From assembly GCF_030866785.1 (NCBI RefSeq), contig NZ_CP133018.1, forward strand, positions 2,046,001 to 2,110,000: a stretch of 64,000 bases of DNA, given 5' to 3'. Below the pieces are notes generated by a model, which saw nothing but the letters and a program-made list of their open reading frames with translations, searched no databases and was not told where the DNA came from. Of the stretch, positions 8,078 through 17,968 are shown piece after piece (within the stretch, counting starts at the first letter, position 1; every line of letters begins with the position of its first letter). The DNA is from Agromyces protaetiae. GTDB lineage: Bacteria; Actinomycetota; Actinomycetes; Actinomycetales; Microbacteriaceae. A program made the translations under genes and the position numbers.

Positions 8078-9037
8078 ATGGCGGTGTTCCTCGCCAGGCG
8101 GCTGCTCATCTCCGTCGTCGTGCTCTTCGGCATCAGCGTCCTGCTGTTCTTCCTCGTGCGCACCATGCCCGGAGACCCGGCCGAGATGATGCTGAACCCC
8201 TTCGGCTTCGTCGGCGACCGCGAGGCCGCGCTGGCCGCGCTTCGCACGCAGCTCGGACTGGATCAGCCACTGCCCGTGCAATACCTGCGGTGGGTCGGCG
8301 AGCTGCTCCAGGGCAACCTCGGCTACTCCTACGTCGACGGCCGGCCGGTGGCCGAGATCCTCGTCGAACGGCTGGGCGGCACGCTCCGGCTCGTCGGGGT
8401 CGCACTGGCCATCGCACTCGTGGTCGGCATCACGCTCGGCGTCCTGGCCGCGCTGCGGCGGAACACCGGCACCGACTACGCGATCAGCTTCCTGAGCCTG
8501 ATCATGATCTCGGTGCCCCCGTTCTTCGTCGCACTGGTCGGCATCTTCGTCTTCGGGCTCACCCTGCGCTGGCTGCCCACGGCCGGCATGAACTCGCCAG
8601 GCGGGGACGGCGGGTTCCTCGACTCGCTCTACTACCTCGCACTGCCCGCCTCGATCCTCGGGCTCATGCTCGCGGGGCCGTACGTGCGCTACGCCCGATC
8701 GAGCATGATCGAGACCCTCGGCCAGGACTACATCACGACCGCACGCTCGAAGGGCCTGAGCGGCCCGCGCGTCGTGGTCCGGCACGGGCTGCACAACGCG
8801 CTCATCCCGCTCATCACGGTCGTCGCACTGCAGATCCCGGTCCTCTTCGCGGGCGCCGTGATCATCGAGCAGCTGTTCTCCTGGCCCGGCGTCGGCCGAA
8901 TGGCCCTCGATGCGATCCTCGCCAGGAACTATCCGATCCTGCTCGGGTTCGTCATGATGATCGCGGTCATCGTGCTCGTGTGCAATCTCATCGCAGACAT
9001 CTCGTACGCCCTCGTCGACCCTCGGATCCGGCTGTGA
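8078..9037 (+). CDS. ABC transporter permease, DppB type
   Basis: 319 residues with six expected transmembrane helices. The first lies at about residues 8-30 and is followed by MPGDPAE, a hallmark of DppB/OppB proteins. The cytoplasmic coupling (EAA) loop reads ARSKGLSGPRVVVRHG. GAAAGG precedes the ATG. Forms the membrane channel with the DppC-type protein of the next gene. Confidence 0.94.
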   Translation: MAVFLARRLLISVVVLFGISVLLFFLVRTMPGDPAEMMLNPFGFVGDREAALAALRTQLGLDQPLPVQYLRWVGELLQGNLGYSYVDGRPVAEILVERLGGTLRLVGVALAIALVVGITLGVLAALRRNTGTDYAISFLSLIMISVPPFFVALVGIFVFGLTLRWLPTAGMNSPGGDGGFLDSLYYLALPASILGLMLAGPYVRYARSSMIETLGQDYITTARSKGLSGPRVVVRHGLHNALIPLITVVALQIPVLFAGAVIIEQLFSWPGVGRMALDAILARNYPILLGFVMMIAVIVLVCNLIADISYALVDPRIRL

Positions 9038-9047
9038 GGTGCCAGCA

Positions 9048-9947
9048 ATGATCGTCGAACTCGTCTCCACCCCGATCGTCCCCGAGGACACCCGCGTCGA
9101 AGTGAGCCCGCGCCGGCTCGCGTGGCGGCGCTTCCGCCGCCACCGGCTCGCCATGGCCGGCACGGTCGTGCTCGCCATCGTCGTGCTCGCGGCCGTCTTC
9201 GGGCCACTGCTGCTGCCGATCGACCCGAACGCGGTCGATCCGACCGCGATCCGTCAGCCACCGAGCGCCGAACACCTGCTCGGCACCGACTCGGCGGGAC
9301 GCGACGTGCTCGCACGGCTCCTCGCGGGTGGACGCGTCTCGCTGCTCGTCGGCCTGACCGTGGCGCTCACGGCGACCGTGATCGGTCTCGTGCTCGGCGC
9401 GATCGCCGGCTTCTTCGGCGGTTGGATCGATGCCGTGCTCTCACGGATCACCGACGTCGTCCTGTCGTTCCCGACCCTGATCGTCGTCATCATCATCGTC
9501 GCCTTCACGGGCCCGAGCATCACGACCCTGATCCTGGCCGTCGGGCTCTTCGAGTGGCCGACCGCGTTCCGTATCGTGCGCGGCCTCGTGCTGAGCCTGC
9601 GCGACCAGGACTCGATCCGAGCCGTGCGCGGCCTGGGCGCGAGCACGGTGCGCATCCTCGTCAAGCACGTCGTGCCCGCCGTGGTCGCGCCGCTTACCGT
9701 CGTGGCCACGATCCTCGTCGCCCAGGCGATCCTGCTCGAGGCCGGACTCTCGTTCCTCGGCCTCGGTGTGCCGCCGCCCACGGCGAGCTGGGGCAACATG
9801 CTGAACGAGGCGCAGTCGTTCACGGTGCTGCAGACCATGCCGTGGCTGTGGATCCCGGCCGGCTGTGCGATCGCCATCACGGTGCTCGCCGTCAACTTCA
9901 TCGGCGACGGACTCCGCGACGCCTCCGACCCGAGGAGCTCCCGATGA
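9048..9947 (+). CDS. ABC transporter permease, DppC type
   Basis: 299 residues. The N-terminal cytoplasmic segment leads to a first helix at about residues 35-55, followed by HLLGTDSAGRDVL, the conserved DppC/OppC motif. The EAA loop is RGLGASTVRILVKHV. The ATG at 9048 has GAGG at a good distance; a GTG at 9039 in frame is too close to that site. The stop overlaps the start of the ATPase gene (ATGA). Confidence 0.93.
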   Translation: MIVELVSTPIVPEDTRVEVSPRRLAWRRFRRHRLAMAGTVVLAIVVLAAVFGPLLLPIDPNAVDPTAIRQPPSAEHLLGTDSAGRDVLARLLAGGRVSLLVGLTVALTATVIGLVLGAIAGFFGGWIDAVLSRITDVVLSFPTLIVVIIIVAFTGPSITTLILAVGLFEWPTAFRIVRGLVLSLRDQDSIRAVRGLGASTVRILVKHVVPAVVAPLTVVATILVAQAILLEAGLSFLGLGVPPPTASWGNMLNEAQSFTVLQTMPWLWIPAGCAIAITVLAVNFIGDGLRDASDPRSSR

Positions 9948-10957
9948 ACCGCGCAGCCGAGTCTCCCGCGGTTGACCTGCTCCGCCCGGACGAGAGCACC
10001 GCCCTGCTCAGCGTGCAGGATCTGGTCACCGAGTTCCGCACCGAGGGCGGCAAGGTCCGCGGCGTCGACGGCGTCTCGTTCGACGTCCGGCCCGGCGAGT
10101 GCCTCGGCGTCGTCGGGGAGTCCGGCTCCGGCAAGAGCGTGACGATGATGTCGGCCCTCGGCCTGCTGCCCCGCTCGGCGACCGTGCGCGGGCGCGCCGT
10201 GTTCGACGGCGTCGACCTCGTCACCCGCACCGACCGTCAGCTCGCGGCGCTTCGCGGGAAGGACATCGGGGTGATCTTCCAGGATCCGATGACCGCGCTG
10301 AACCCCGTCATGACGGTCGGCGCGCAGATCGCCGAGACGATCCGCCGTCATCAGCCCGGGCTCGCCCGGTCGCAGGTCACCGCCCGCGTGCACGAGCTGC
10401 TCGCCGACGTCGGCATCGCCGACCCCGAATCACGTGCGCGCCAGTACCCGCACCAGTTCTCCGGCGGCATGCGGCAGCGCGTCATGATCGCGATCGCGAT
10501 CGCGAACCGGCCGAAGCTCATCATCGCGGACGAGCCGACGACCGCGCTCGACGTCACGATCCAGGCGCAGATCCTCGACCTCCTCGTCCGCGTCCAGGGT
10601 GAGGTCGGCGCCTCCCTCGTGCTCATCACGCATGACCTCGGCGTGATCGCGGAGATGGCCGACCGGGTGGTCGTGATGTACGGCGGTCGTGTGGTCGAGA
10701 CGGCGCCGGTCGACGCGATCTTCCACGACACGAGGCATCCGTACACGAAGGCGCTGCTGGCCAGCCTGCCGCGCATGGACGAGGATCAGGAGCGTCTCGC
10801 GGGGGTCTCGGCCGCCCGCCGCGCGGCGGCGGGCGCCGGCCCGCTCGTGCGGGTCGGGCCGGACCACTACGTGGCCGCCGAGCACGCCGGTGCACCGACG
10901 CCGCCCGACGGCGACGCGGCGACCGAGCCCGGCACCGATACCGAGGAGGTGGCCTGA
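9944..10957 (+). CDS. ABC transporter ATP-binding protein, DppD type
   Basis: 337 residues. Walker A is GESGSGKS, the signature SGGMRQR, Walker B LIIADEP, and the switch His lies in LITHD. A C-terminal oligopeptide-transporter extension with HPYTKALL follows. The start ATG is placed by the ATGA overlap with the permease gene and by GAGGAG just upstream; the frame is open further upstream but only as a shadow of the permease gene. It energises uptake together with the next ATPase. Confidence 0.94.
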   Translation: MNRAAESPAVDLLRPDESTALLSVQDLVTEFRTEGGKVRGVDGVSFDVRPGECLGVVGESGSGKSVTMMSALGLLPRSATVRGRAVFDGVDLVTRTDRQLAALRGKDIGVIFQDPMTALNPVMTVGAQIAETIRRHQPGLARSQVTARVHELLADVGIADPESRARQYPHQFSGGMRQRVMIAIAIANRPKLIIADEPTTALDVTIQAQILDLLVRVQGEVGASLVLITHDLGVIAEMADRVVVMYGGRVVETAPVDAIFHDTRHPYTKALLASLPRMDEDQERLAGVSAARRAAAGAGPLVRVGPDHYVAAEHAGAPTPPDGDAATEPGTDTEEVA

Positions 10958-11799
10958 TGGCAGAGCGCGACCGGATCCTCGTGGTCGAGGACCTCGTGAA
11001 GGAGTACCCGGGGCGGCAACGCCTGGTCGGGCGCGAGCGCGGTGCGGTGAAAGCCGTCAAGGGCGTCTCGTTCGAGGTGGCGCGCGGCGAGACGCTCGCG
11101 ATCGTCGGCGAGTCGGGGTCGGGCAAGACGACCGTCGCGAAGACCGTGATGGGCTTCGAGAAGCCGACCTCGGGGCGGATCGTGTTCGACGGCCGAGAGC
11201 TGCACGCGCTCGGCGCGCGCGAATGGCGGCCGCTGCGCCGAGAACTGCAGTTCGTCTTCCAGGACCCGTACGCCTCGCTGCCGGGGCGCATGCCGGTCGG
11301 CGAGATCGTCGCGGAGCCGCTCGTGGTCCACGGCATCGGCACGCGCGCCACGCGGACCGCCCGCGTACGCGAGCTGCTCGACCTCGTCGGGCTCGAACCG
11401 GCGTGGGCGTCGCGCTACCCGCACGAGTTCTCCGGTGGCCAGCGCCAGCGGGTCGGCATCGCCAGGGCGCTCGCGCTGCAACCGCGGCTGCTCATCCTCG
11501 ACGAGCCGGTGTCGGCGCTCGACGTGTCGATCCAGGCCCAGGTCGTGAACCTGCTGTCCGACCTGCAGCGCGAGCTCGGCCTCAGCTATCTCTTCATCGC
11601 GCACGATCTCGCCGTCGTCAGGCACCTCGCGCAGCAGGTCGCGGTGATGCACCTGGGCGAGATCGTCGAGTACGGCCCGACGGCGCAGGTGTTCGCGGAC
11701 CCGCGCCACGAGTACACGCGCACGCTGCTGCGCGCCGTGCCGGTCCCGGATCCGCGCCTGCGCCGACGCGGCGCGCCGCTGGCGGTGAGCGCCCCGTGA
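10957..11799 (+). CDS. ABC transporter ATP-binding protein, DppF type
   Basis: 280 residues with Walker [10 protein letters not shown]-loop VFQDPYASL, signature SGGQRQR, Walker B LLILDEP and an IAHD switch. The start shares one base with the previous stop. It forms the heterodimeric motor with the DppD-type protein. It completes a five-gene importer directly followed, with overlaps, by the degradative genes, so the importer very likely carries their substrate. Confidence 0.94.
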   Translation: MAERDRILVVEDLVKEYPGRQRLVGRERGAVKAVKGVSFEVARGETLAIVGESGSGKTTVAKTVMGFEKPTSGRIVFDGRELHALGAREWRPLRRELQFVFQDPYASLPGRMPVGEIVAEPLVVHGIGTRATRTARVRELLDLVGLEPAWASRYPHEFSGGQRQRVGIARALALQPRLLILDEPVSALDVSIQAQVVNLLSDLQRELGLSYLFIAHDLAVVRHLAQQVAVMHLGEIVEYGPTAQVFADPRHEYTRTLLRAVPVPDPRLRRRGAPLAVSAP

Positions 11800-12902
11800 G
11801 CGCGGTCGAGCTCGGCGCACCCGGCATCTGGCGATACGCGGACCGGCTGCCCGCCGTCGACGCGGCCGACCGGGTCTCGCTCGGCGAGGGCGGCACGCCG
11901 CTCCTCGACGTGAGCGCGACGCTCGGTCGCGAGCTGGGCCTCGGCTCGCTCCGCCTGAAGGCCGAGGATCGCAACCCGACCGGCTCGTTCAAGGCGCGCA
12001 TCGCTGCGGTCGCGGCGTCGCTCGTGCGCACCCATGGGCTGCACGGGCTCGTGGGCACCTCGTCCGGCAACGGCGGGGCGGCCGCGGCGGCGTACGCGGC
12101 CGCAGCCGGTCGCCGCGCGGTGCTCTTCACGCTCTCCGACACGCTGCCCGTGAAGATGCTCGAGATCACCGCGACGGGCGGCGTCGCATATCGGGTGCAC
12201 GGGGTCGGCCACGATGCCGCCTCGACCCGCGCGGTCGCCGACGCGGTCGCGGCCGCCGCCGAGCGCGCGGCCTACTATCCGATGCTCACGGGCTACCACT
12301 ATGCGCCCGAGGCGATGCGCGGTGTGGAGACGATCGCCTGGGAGGTGATCGACGACGGGGTGCGACCGACGGCGGTGTACGCGCCAGTCGGCGGCGGCGG
12401 GCTGCTGACCGGGCTGCACCGCGGGTTCGCCCGGGTCGGCGCCGGAGTCCGGCTCGTCGGGGTGCACCCCGCCGGCGCGACCGCGCTGCCGCTCGCACTC
12501 GAGGGGCGGCTCTCGGGAATGCCGGGTGCGGTCGAGACCGGCGTGTCCGGGCTGCAGATGGCGGTGCTCTACGACGCCGTCGGTGCGTCCACGGCCGTCG
12601 AGCAGAGCGGCGGGCACACGACCGCGGTCAGCGACGAGCGGATCCACGCGGCGCAGGCACGCCTTGCGCACGCGCACGGCCTGCTCGTCGAGCCAGCGGG
12701 CGCGACCGCCGTCGCGGGCGTCATCGCCGATGCGGAGTCGGGCCGGCTCGGTCCGGACGACGACGTCGTCGCCGTGCTGTCGGGCGCCGGATACAAGGAC
12801 ACCTCGGCGCTGCAGCGCCTCGCCACGTCAGCGGATGTCCCGATCATCGCGGCCACCGACGTGGGCGGCGTGCTCGCGCGACTGGGGGAGGAGCACGCAT
12901 GA
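11796..12902 (+). CDS. PLP-dependent enzyme, threonine synthase / dehydratase-like
   Basis: 368-residue fold-type II PLP enzyme. The Schiff-base Lys lies in NPTGSFKAR, the substrate loop is GTSSGNGG, and the glycine-rich phosphate loop is GGGGLLTG. Enzymes of this group carry out beta-elimination or replacement on hydroxy- or amino-substituted amino acids. The GTG at 11796 overlaps the previous stop (GTGA), and its own stop overlaps the next ATG. A lyase role that yields an enamine is attractive because a RidA protein, which clears enamines, closes the operon. Lysine and isoleucine pathway genes are absent here, so a biosynthetic threonine synthase is less likely. Confidence 0.85.
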   Translation: MSAVELGAPGIWRYADRLPAVDAADRVSLGEGGTPLLDVSATLGRELGLGSLRLKAEDRNPTGSFKARIAAVAASLVRTHGLHGLVGTSSGNGGAAAAAYAAAAGRRAVLFTLSDTLPVKMLEITATGGVAYRVHGVGHDAASTRAVADAVAAAAERAAYYPMLTGYHYAPEAMRGVETIAWEVIDDGVRPTAVYAPVGGGGLLTGLHRGFARVGAGVRLVGVHPAGATALPLALEGRLSGMPGAVETGVSGLQMAVLYDAVGASTAVEQSGGHTTAVSDERIHAAQARLAHAHGLLVEPAGATAVAGVIADAESGRLGPDDDVVAVLSGAGYKDTSALQRLATSADVPIIAATDVGGVLARLGEEHA

Positions 12903-13966
12903 GCCCGGTCACGGTGCGACGACGGCTCACGGCGGCCAGCACGGCAGAGCCCGGCACGGCAGAGCCCGGCACATCTGGCGCCGGCACGGCAGAGCCCGGC
13001 ACATCTGGCGCCGGCACCTCCGAGATCGGCGTCGACGTGTACGAACGCGCCGCCGCCGCGGCCGGCCCTCGGATCGTGGTGCTCGGCGGCGTGCACGGTG
13101 ACGAGGTCGGTGGCATCGTGGCCGCCGGCCGGATCGCCACGGGCGACTGGCCGCTCGTGCGCGGCTCGCTCGTGGTCGTGCCCGTCGCGCACGAGGCCGC
13201 ACACGCCGCCGACCGCCGGGAGTCGCCGCTCGACGACGGCAACCTGGCCCGGTCGTTCCCGGGCGACCCGGCTGGCACGCCGACCGAGCGACTCGCGAGG
13301 CTGCTGCTCGACGAGGTCATCGCCGGGGCCGACGTGCTCATCGACCTGCACACCTCGAACCCCGCGACGGACATGCCGCTCTTCGTCGGCTGCCTCGACG
13401 ACGGGTCGGCGCACGGCGACGCCGCGGTGCGGCTTGCGGCGGGCTTCGGAATCGACCTCGTGTGGACGCATCCGTCGCTCGGGCCCGGCCGCACGCTCAC
13501 GGTCGCGGCCGAACGCGGGATCCCCGCGCTCTACGTCGAGTCGCCGGTCGGCGGCGTGCTCGACGAGCGGTATCTGACCGCATACGTCGACGGGGTGCGC
13601 TCGGTGCTCGAGGCGCACGGCATGCTCAGCGCTGAGCGGGTCCGTCCGCAGCCCACGACCTGGCTGCACGGCGACGGCGACGTCGACGGATTCACCGCGG
13701 CGGGCGTCGACGGCCTGTTCGAGCGGGCCGTGGCGCTCCTCGACGAGGTGCGGACCGGGCAGCCGATCGGACGTATCCTCGGTGGCCCGGGGGAGATCCT
13801 CGAGGAGGTCCGCGCGCCGGCCACCGGGCTCGTCACGACCTTGCAACGCGCGGCTGCCGTCGCGCGCGGCCGGCCGCTCGTCGGCGTGACCCCTCGGAGG
13901 CCGACCCGGCTCGGCGTCCCCACTGACGAACACCTGCAGCACTCGAACACAAGGAGCACCCCATGA
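12899..13966 (+). CDS. Succinylglutamate desuccinylase / aspartoacylase family protein
   Basis: 355 residues. GGVHGDE supplies the zinc-binding His and Glu, and DLHTS the third ligand, as in the AstE/AspA (M14-like) family that removes acyl groups from N-acyl amino acids. Residues about 14-40 are a repetitive TAEPGTSGAG linker encoded by 30-bp repeats and look dispensable. The C-terminal region has a beta-barrel-like segment (RAPATGLV). Overlaps its neighbours at both ends by 4 nt. Likely deacylates an imported N-acylated compound; DoeB of ectoine catabolism is a family member, but the context here differs. Confidence 0.86.
   Translation: MSPVTVRRRLTAASTAEPGTAEPGTSGAGTAEPGTSGAGTSEIGVDVYERAAAAAGPRIVVLGGVHGDEVGGIVAAGRIATGDWPLVRGSLVVVPVAHEAAHAADRRESPLDDGNLARSFPGDPAGTPTERLARLLLDEVIAGADVLIDLHTSNPATDMPLFVGCLDDGSAHGDAAVRLAAGFGIDLVWTHPSLGPGRTLTVAAERGIPALYVESPVGGVLDERYLTAYVDGVRSVLEAHGMLSAERVRPQPTTWLHGDGDVDGFTAAGVDGLFERAVALLDEVRTGQPIGRILGGPGEILEEVRAPATGLVTTLQRAAAVARGRPLVGVTPRRPTRLGVPTDEHLQHSNTRSTP
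12939..13020 (+). repeat. 30-bp in-frame tandem repeat in the deacylase N-terminus
   Basis: Two near-identical 30-bp units (12953-12982 and 12983-13012) plus a partial copy upstream. Each encodes the decapeptide GTAEPGTSGA in rotation. The period is a multiple of three, so copy-number change would keep the frame. Confidence 0.85.
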
Positions 13967-14739
13967 CCGACGCCAACTATTCGATCCGGTCGGTGCAGCG
14001 CGTCTGCGACATCCTCGACCTGGTGCAGGCCCATCAGGACGGGCTGAGTCTCATGGACTTCGCGCAGGCGACCGAGCTGCCGAAGAGCTCGGTGTTCCGC
14101 TATCTGGCGACCCTCGAGAGCCGCGGCTACGTCGAGCGCACCGAGGCGGGCGACTACCGCATGGGCCTCGCGCTGAGCGGCGACCGCATCGAGACGCTCA
14201 CGCGGCGGCTCACGCCGCAGCTCGTGCATCTGCGGGACACCCTCGGCGAGACGATCAACCTCGGCATGCTCGACGGCACCCGGATCGCGTACCTCGAGAT
14301 CGTGGAGTCGCGCGCGTCGATCAGGAATGCGCCGAGGCCCGCCGAGCGCGAGTACCTGCACGCGACCGCACTGGGCAAGGCGCTCGCGGCCGAGCAGCCG
14401 GTCGACCTCGTGGAGTCGATCCTCCGGCAGGAGGGCATGCCGGCGCGCACCGTGAACACGATCACCACGGTCCCCGAGTACCTCGCGGAGCTCGACCGCG
14501 TGCGGGCGCAGGGCTACGCACTCGACAACGAGGAGAACGAGATCGGCGGGCGCTGCGTCGCCGTGGTCGTGCCCGGCACGACCATGCCGGTCGCCGTCAG
14601 CCTCTCCGCCCCGACCAGCCGTATGACCGTCGAGGCCGCGGGCGAGGTCGCCCGTGTCATCGCCGGCGTCATCGGGCGCGCGGCCGCGTTCGCCGACCGC
14701 GACGCCACTCTCACCACCTCCGAAGGAGCCCCCGCATGA
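13963..14739 (+). CDS. IclR family transcriptional regulator
   Basis: 258 residues. An N-terminal winged helix (about 10-65, with LPKSSVFRYLATLESRGYV) precedes the IclR effector-binding domain with the usual ...ALGKALAA... and GGRCVAVVV segments. It sits inside the operon with 4-nt overlaps on both sides, so its level follows that of the pathway genes. It is the obvious candidate to bind the operators at 1639, 2565 and 6221, and the effector is probably a pathway metabolite. Confidence 0.93.
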   Translation: MTDANYSIRSVQRVCDILDLVQAHQDGLSLMDFAQATELPKSSVFRYLATLESRGYVERTEAGDYRMGLALSGDRIETLTRRLTPQLVHLRDTLGETINLGMLDGTRIAYLEIVESRASIRNAPRPAEREYLHATALGKALAAEQPVDLVESILRQEGMPARTVNTITTVPEYLAELDRVRAQGYALDNEENEIGGRCVAVVVPGTTMPVAVSLSAPTSRMTVEAAGEVARVIAGVIGRAAAFADRDATLTTSEGAPA

Positions 14740-16007
14740 CCACCGTCCGTTCGTCCGCGCAGTCCGATCAGCTGAGGGAGCGCGCACTGCGGCTCACGCC
14801 GGGCGGTGTCCACTCCAACGTCCGGCTCGCGAGCCCCAAGGTGTTCTTCGCGCGCGGCAAAGGCGCCTGGATCTGGGACATCGACGGCAACGACTACGTC
14901 GACTACCTGCTCGGGCAGGGCCCGAACTTCCTCGGCCATGCACCGGACGACATCACGTCGGCGGTCACCGATGCGGTCGCGAACGGCATGGTCTTCGGCG
15001 CGCAGCACCCGCTCGAGGTCGAGGCCGGCGAGCGCTTCCTCGACGTGCTCGGCTGGGCCGATCAGGTCCGCTTCGGCGTCTCCGGAACCGAGTCGGTGCA
15101 GGGTGCGTTGCGGCTCGCGCGCGCCGTGACCGGGCGAGACAGGTTCGTGCGCTTCGAGGGGCACTACCACGGCTGGCTCGACAACGTGCTGCTCTCGGTC
15201 GAGGACCACCGCGCGGTGCCGGCGAGCGCCGGTCAGCTCGCGTCCCACCTCGACGACTCGATCCTGCTGCCATGGAACGACCCCGACGCGCTCGCGGCGA
15301 CGCTCGCGGCCCGCTCCGGCGAGATCGCGGCCGTGATCATGGAGCCGATCATGTTCAACACCGGCGCGGTGCTGCCGCGGCCGGGCTACCTCGAGACGGT
15401 CCGTGAGCTGTGCGACCGGTACGGCATCGTGCTCATCTTCGACGAGGTCATCGCGGGCTTCCGCATCGGCCCGCAGGGTGCGAGCGGCCTCGTCGGCGTG
15501 ACGCCTGACCTCGCGACCTACGGCAAGGCCGTCGCGGGCGGCTGGCCGGTCTCGGCGCTCGCGGGCCGGGCCGACCTGATGGCCCGCTTCGGTGACGGCA
15601 GCGTCAACCACTCGGGCACGTTCAACTCGTCGGTCATGGCCGCGGCGGCGGTCGCCGCGACGATGCGGCGCCTCACCGACGACCCGCCGTACGACCGGAT
15701 CCGCGAGCACGGGCTCGCGCTCATGGAGGGCCTCACCGAGGCCGGACGCCGGCACGGCCTGCCGCTGCGAGTGCAGGGGCTGCCGATGGCGTTCCACGTC
15801 TCGCTCGGCGAGGACCCTGAGCCGTTCCAGGACTTCGCCGGCCTGCAGCGTCGCGACCTCGTCGGATACGCCGAGCTCGCGCGCCGCTTCGCCGATCACG
15901 GCGTGTGGGTGGCCGGGCGCGGCATCTGGTACGTGTCGGCCGCGCACGGTCCGGCCGAGCTCGACGAGACGCTGCGCCGGGTCGACGCGGCGCTCGCTGC
16001 CCGATGA
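14736..16007 (+). CDS. Class III aminotransferase, HemL-like
   Basis: 423 residues, PLP fold type I. The cofactor Asp lies in FDEVIAGFR and the Schiff-base Lys in YGKAVAGGWP. Similar to glutamate-1-semialdehyde aminomutase and related omega-aminotransferases. The usual haem biosynthesis context is missing, so a catabolic transamination or amino-group migration on the imported compound is more likely. Overlaps the IclR gene stop (ATGA) and the start of the M81 gene (ATGA). Confidence 0.88.
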   Translation: MTTVRSSAQSDQLRERALRLTPGGVHSNVRLASPKVFFARGKGAWIWDIDGNDYVDYLLGQGPNFLGHAPDDITSAVTDAVANGMVFGAQHPLEVEAGERFLDVLGWADQVRFGVSGTESVQGALRLARAVTGRDRFVRFEGHYHGWLDNVLLSVEDHRAVPASAGQLASHLDDSILLPWNDPDALAATLAARSGEIAAVIMEPIMFNTGAVLPRPGYLETVRELCDRYGIVLIFDEVIAGFRIGPQGASGLVGVTPDLATYGKAVAGGWPVSALAGRADLMARFGDGSVNHSGTFNSSVMAAAAVAATMRRLTDDPPYDRIREHGLALMEGLTEAGRRHGLPLRVQGLPMAFHVSLGEDPEPFQDFAGLQRRDLVGYAELARRFADHGVWVAGRGIWYVSAAHGPAELDETLRRVDAALAAR

Positions 16008-17533
16008 CCGAGCCACGTGTCGGCGTCGTCAGCGTCTGGCATGAGACGAACGGCTACTCGCGCCGCCTCGCGGCACTGGACGCCTGGCGCGACTATGAGC
16101 TGGCCGACGGGGATGCCGTGGCCGAGGCGCACCGGGGTACGCGGTCGGTGGTGGGCGGCTTCCTCGACGGGCTCGGCGAGCGTGCGGTCCCCGTCTTCGC
16201 CGCGGGCGCGTGGCCGAGCGGTCCGGCGCCCGCGGAGGTCTTCGACGCACTGCTCGACGGCCTCACGGCCGCGCTCTCCTCCGCCGGACGGCTCGACGCG
16301 ATCGCCCTCAACCTGCATGGCGCCATGGTCGTGGACGGCACGGATGACGCGGAGTCGGCGATCGTCGAACGGATCCGATCGATCGTGGGCGACGTGCCGA
16401 TCGCCGCGGTGCTCGACCTGCACGGCAACCCCTCGGTCGAGCTCGCGGCCGCCGTCGACGCCATCGTCGGCTACCGCACGTACCCGCACGTCGACATGTG
16501 GGAGTGCGGCCGCACGGCGGTCGAGCTCATCGACCGCATGCTCGCGGGCGAACGAGTCGTGACCACGATCGCGAAGCTGCCGCTGCTGACGGCGCCGCTC
16601 GCGCAGGCCACCGACGGCCCGCTCGGCGATGCGCTCGCGGCGTTCGAGGCCACGGCGTCCGACGCGGGAATCCTGAGGGCGTCGGTGTTCGCCGGATTCG
16701 CCTACCAGGACGTCGCGCGGGCCGGGTTCTCGGTCGTGGCGGTGAGCCGCGCCGACGACGCGGTCGCGGCGCGCGCCGCGACGGACGCTGCGGCGGCGGA
16801 CCTTGCGCGGCGGCACGCGGCGGGCGCGTTCGAGATCGTGCGCCCGACGCCGGCCGATGCGGTCGCCACCGCGCTGGCGGCCGACGAGGTGCCGGTCGTG
16901 CTCGTCGACGTCGCGGACAACATCGGCGCCGGAAGTGCCGGGGACGGCACCGTGCTGCTCGCCGAGCTGCTCGCGGCCGACGCGACGGGTGCCGTCGTCG
17001 CGATCGCCGACCGCGAGGTCGCCGCACTCGCGCACGAGGCCGGGCACGGGGCCGAGCTCGACGTCCGGATCGGTGGCAAGGTCGACGACCTCCACGGCCC
17101 GGCCCTCGACGTCCGGGGCCGCGTCGCCCGCCTCACCGACGGCCGCTACACGACCACGGGATCCTGGGCGACCGGGCAGTCGTTCGACATGGGGCCGACC
17201 GCGGTGCTGGAGGCCGGTGGCGTCACGATCGTCGTCACGACCCACGCGACCCCGCCCTTCCATCGCGAGCATCTGACGTCGGCGGGTGTCGACCCGGCCG
17301 CCGCCCGGATCCTGGTCGCCAAGAGCGCCGTGGCCTGGCGCTCGGCGTACGGGGACGACGCGCGGACGGTCATCGAGGTCGACGCGCCCGGCGCATGCCC
17401 GATCGATCCGTGGAGCCTGCCGCGACGCACCCGGCCGGCGGGCACGCCGGCCGTGACGCCGCGCCTCGGCCGGCCGACGTCAACGCCACTCACCCCTGCA
17501 CCTGACCTCGACCTCTTGGAGGGCTCACGATGA
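16004..17533 (+). CDS. M81 family metallopeptidase (MlrC-like)
   Basis: 509 residues. The N-terminal VWHETNGYS matches the HETN motif of M81/MlrC zinc enzymes. DLHGNPS and NIGAGSAGDGT further on are also typical. MlrC from sphingomonads cuts linearised microcystin; most other members have unknown substrates, often unusual peptides or amides. The ATG at 16004 overlaps the aminotransferase stop; a longer frame upstream is only a shadow. Cytoplasmic, so it should act after uptake. Confidence 0.87.
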   Translation: MTEPRVGVVSVWHETNGYSRRLAALDAWRDYELADGDAVAEAHRGTRSVVGGFLDGLGERAVPVFAAGAWPSGPAPAEVFDALLDGLTAALSSAGRLDAIALNLHGAMVVDGTDDAESAIVERIRSIVGDVPIAAVLDLHGNPSVELAAAVDAIVGYRTYPHVDMWECGRTAVELIDRMLAGERVVTTIAKLPLLTAPLAQATDGPLGDALAAFEATASDAGILRASVFAGFAYQDVARAGFSVVAVSRADDAVAARAATDAAAADLARRHAAGAFEIVRPTPADAVATALAADEVPVVLVDVADNIGAGSAGDGTVLLAELLAADATGAVVAIADREVAALAHEAGHGAELDVRIGGKVDDLHGPALDVRGRVARLTDGRYTTTGSWATGQSFDMGPTAVLEAGGVTIVVTTHATPPFHREHLTSAGVDPAAARILVAKSAVAWRSAYGDDARTVIEVDAPGACPIDPWSLPRRTRPAGTPAVTPRLGRPTSTPLTPAPDLDLLEGSR

Positions 17534-17892
17534 TCGACCACTTCGGCGCACGGCCCGACCGCGTCCTCACGCCGGCGGTTCGCGCGGGCGACTGGCTGTA
17601 CGTGTCGGGGCAGGCCTCGACCGATCCGGAGACGGGCGCGTTCGTCGCGGGCACGTTCGACGAGGAGTTCGCGCGGTCGGTCGCGAACCTCGACGCGGTG
17701 CTCGCGGAGGCGGGCGCGGGCCGCGAACACCTCGTGCGGCTCGGCGCGTTCGTGCGCGACGAGGCCGACCTGCCGCGCTACAACGAGCTCTATCTCGCCG
17801 AGTTCGCGCACCCGCGACCGGCGCGGACCACGACCCAGATGGGCTTCGCGTTCCTCCGGTTCGAGATCGAGGCCGTCGCCTACCTCGGCTGA
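17530..17892 (+). CDS. RidA family reactive imine/enamine deaminase
   Basis: 120 residues, a normal length. LYVSGQASTDPETG near the start and the Arg in RPART match the family. RidA proteins hydrolyse enamine/imine intermediates released by PLP enzymes. The operon encodes two PLP enzymes, so the assignment fits. The ATG overlaps the M81 stop (ATGA). It is the last gene of the operon and is followed by a hairpin. Confidence 0.9.
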   Translation: MIDHFGARPDRVLTPAVRAGDWLYVSGQASTDPETGAFVAGTFDEEFARSVANLDAVLAEAGAGREHLVRLGAFVRDEADLPRYNELYLAEFAHPRPARTTTQMGFAFLRFEIEAVAYLG

Positions 17893-17912
17893 GGCATCCG
17901 CCGACCGGCGCT

Positions 17913-17945
17913 GGCCTCGACGACGCGGGACGCGCGATCGAGGCC
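17913..17945. terminator. Hairpin between convergent ridA-like and aldo/keto reductase genes
   Basis: GGCCTCGA (17913-17920) pairs with TCGAGGCC (17938-17945), with a GC-rich loop and no T-tract. It probably serves both converging transcripts. Confidence 0.5.
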
Positions 17946-17968
17946 GGCCCAGCGGTCCGTGGTGCGGG

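Noticed and set aside
14736..16007. Haem biosynthesis gene hemL
   Set aside because: Sequence type fits, but there are no other haem genes and the gene is embedded by overlaps in a catabolic operon.
1..17892. A complete sialic acid degradation cluster
   Set aside because: The sialidase-like and lyase-family genes fit, but there is no NanE, NanK or NagA/NagB gene and most of the locus is amino-acid-type enzymology.
11796..17892. Ectoine/hydroxyectoine catabolic operon
   Set aside because: A dehydratase-like PLP enzyme, a DoeB-family deacylase and a class III aminotransferase are reminiscent, but the DoeA hydrolase and EutC/EutD-type genes are absent and the regulator is IclR rather than the usual GntR/MocR type.
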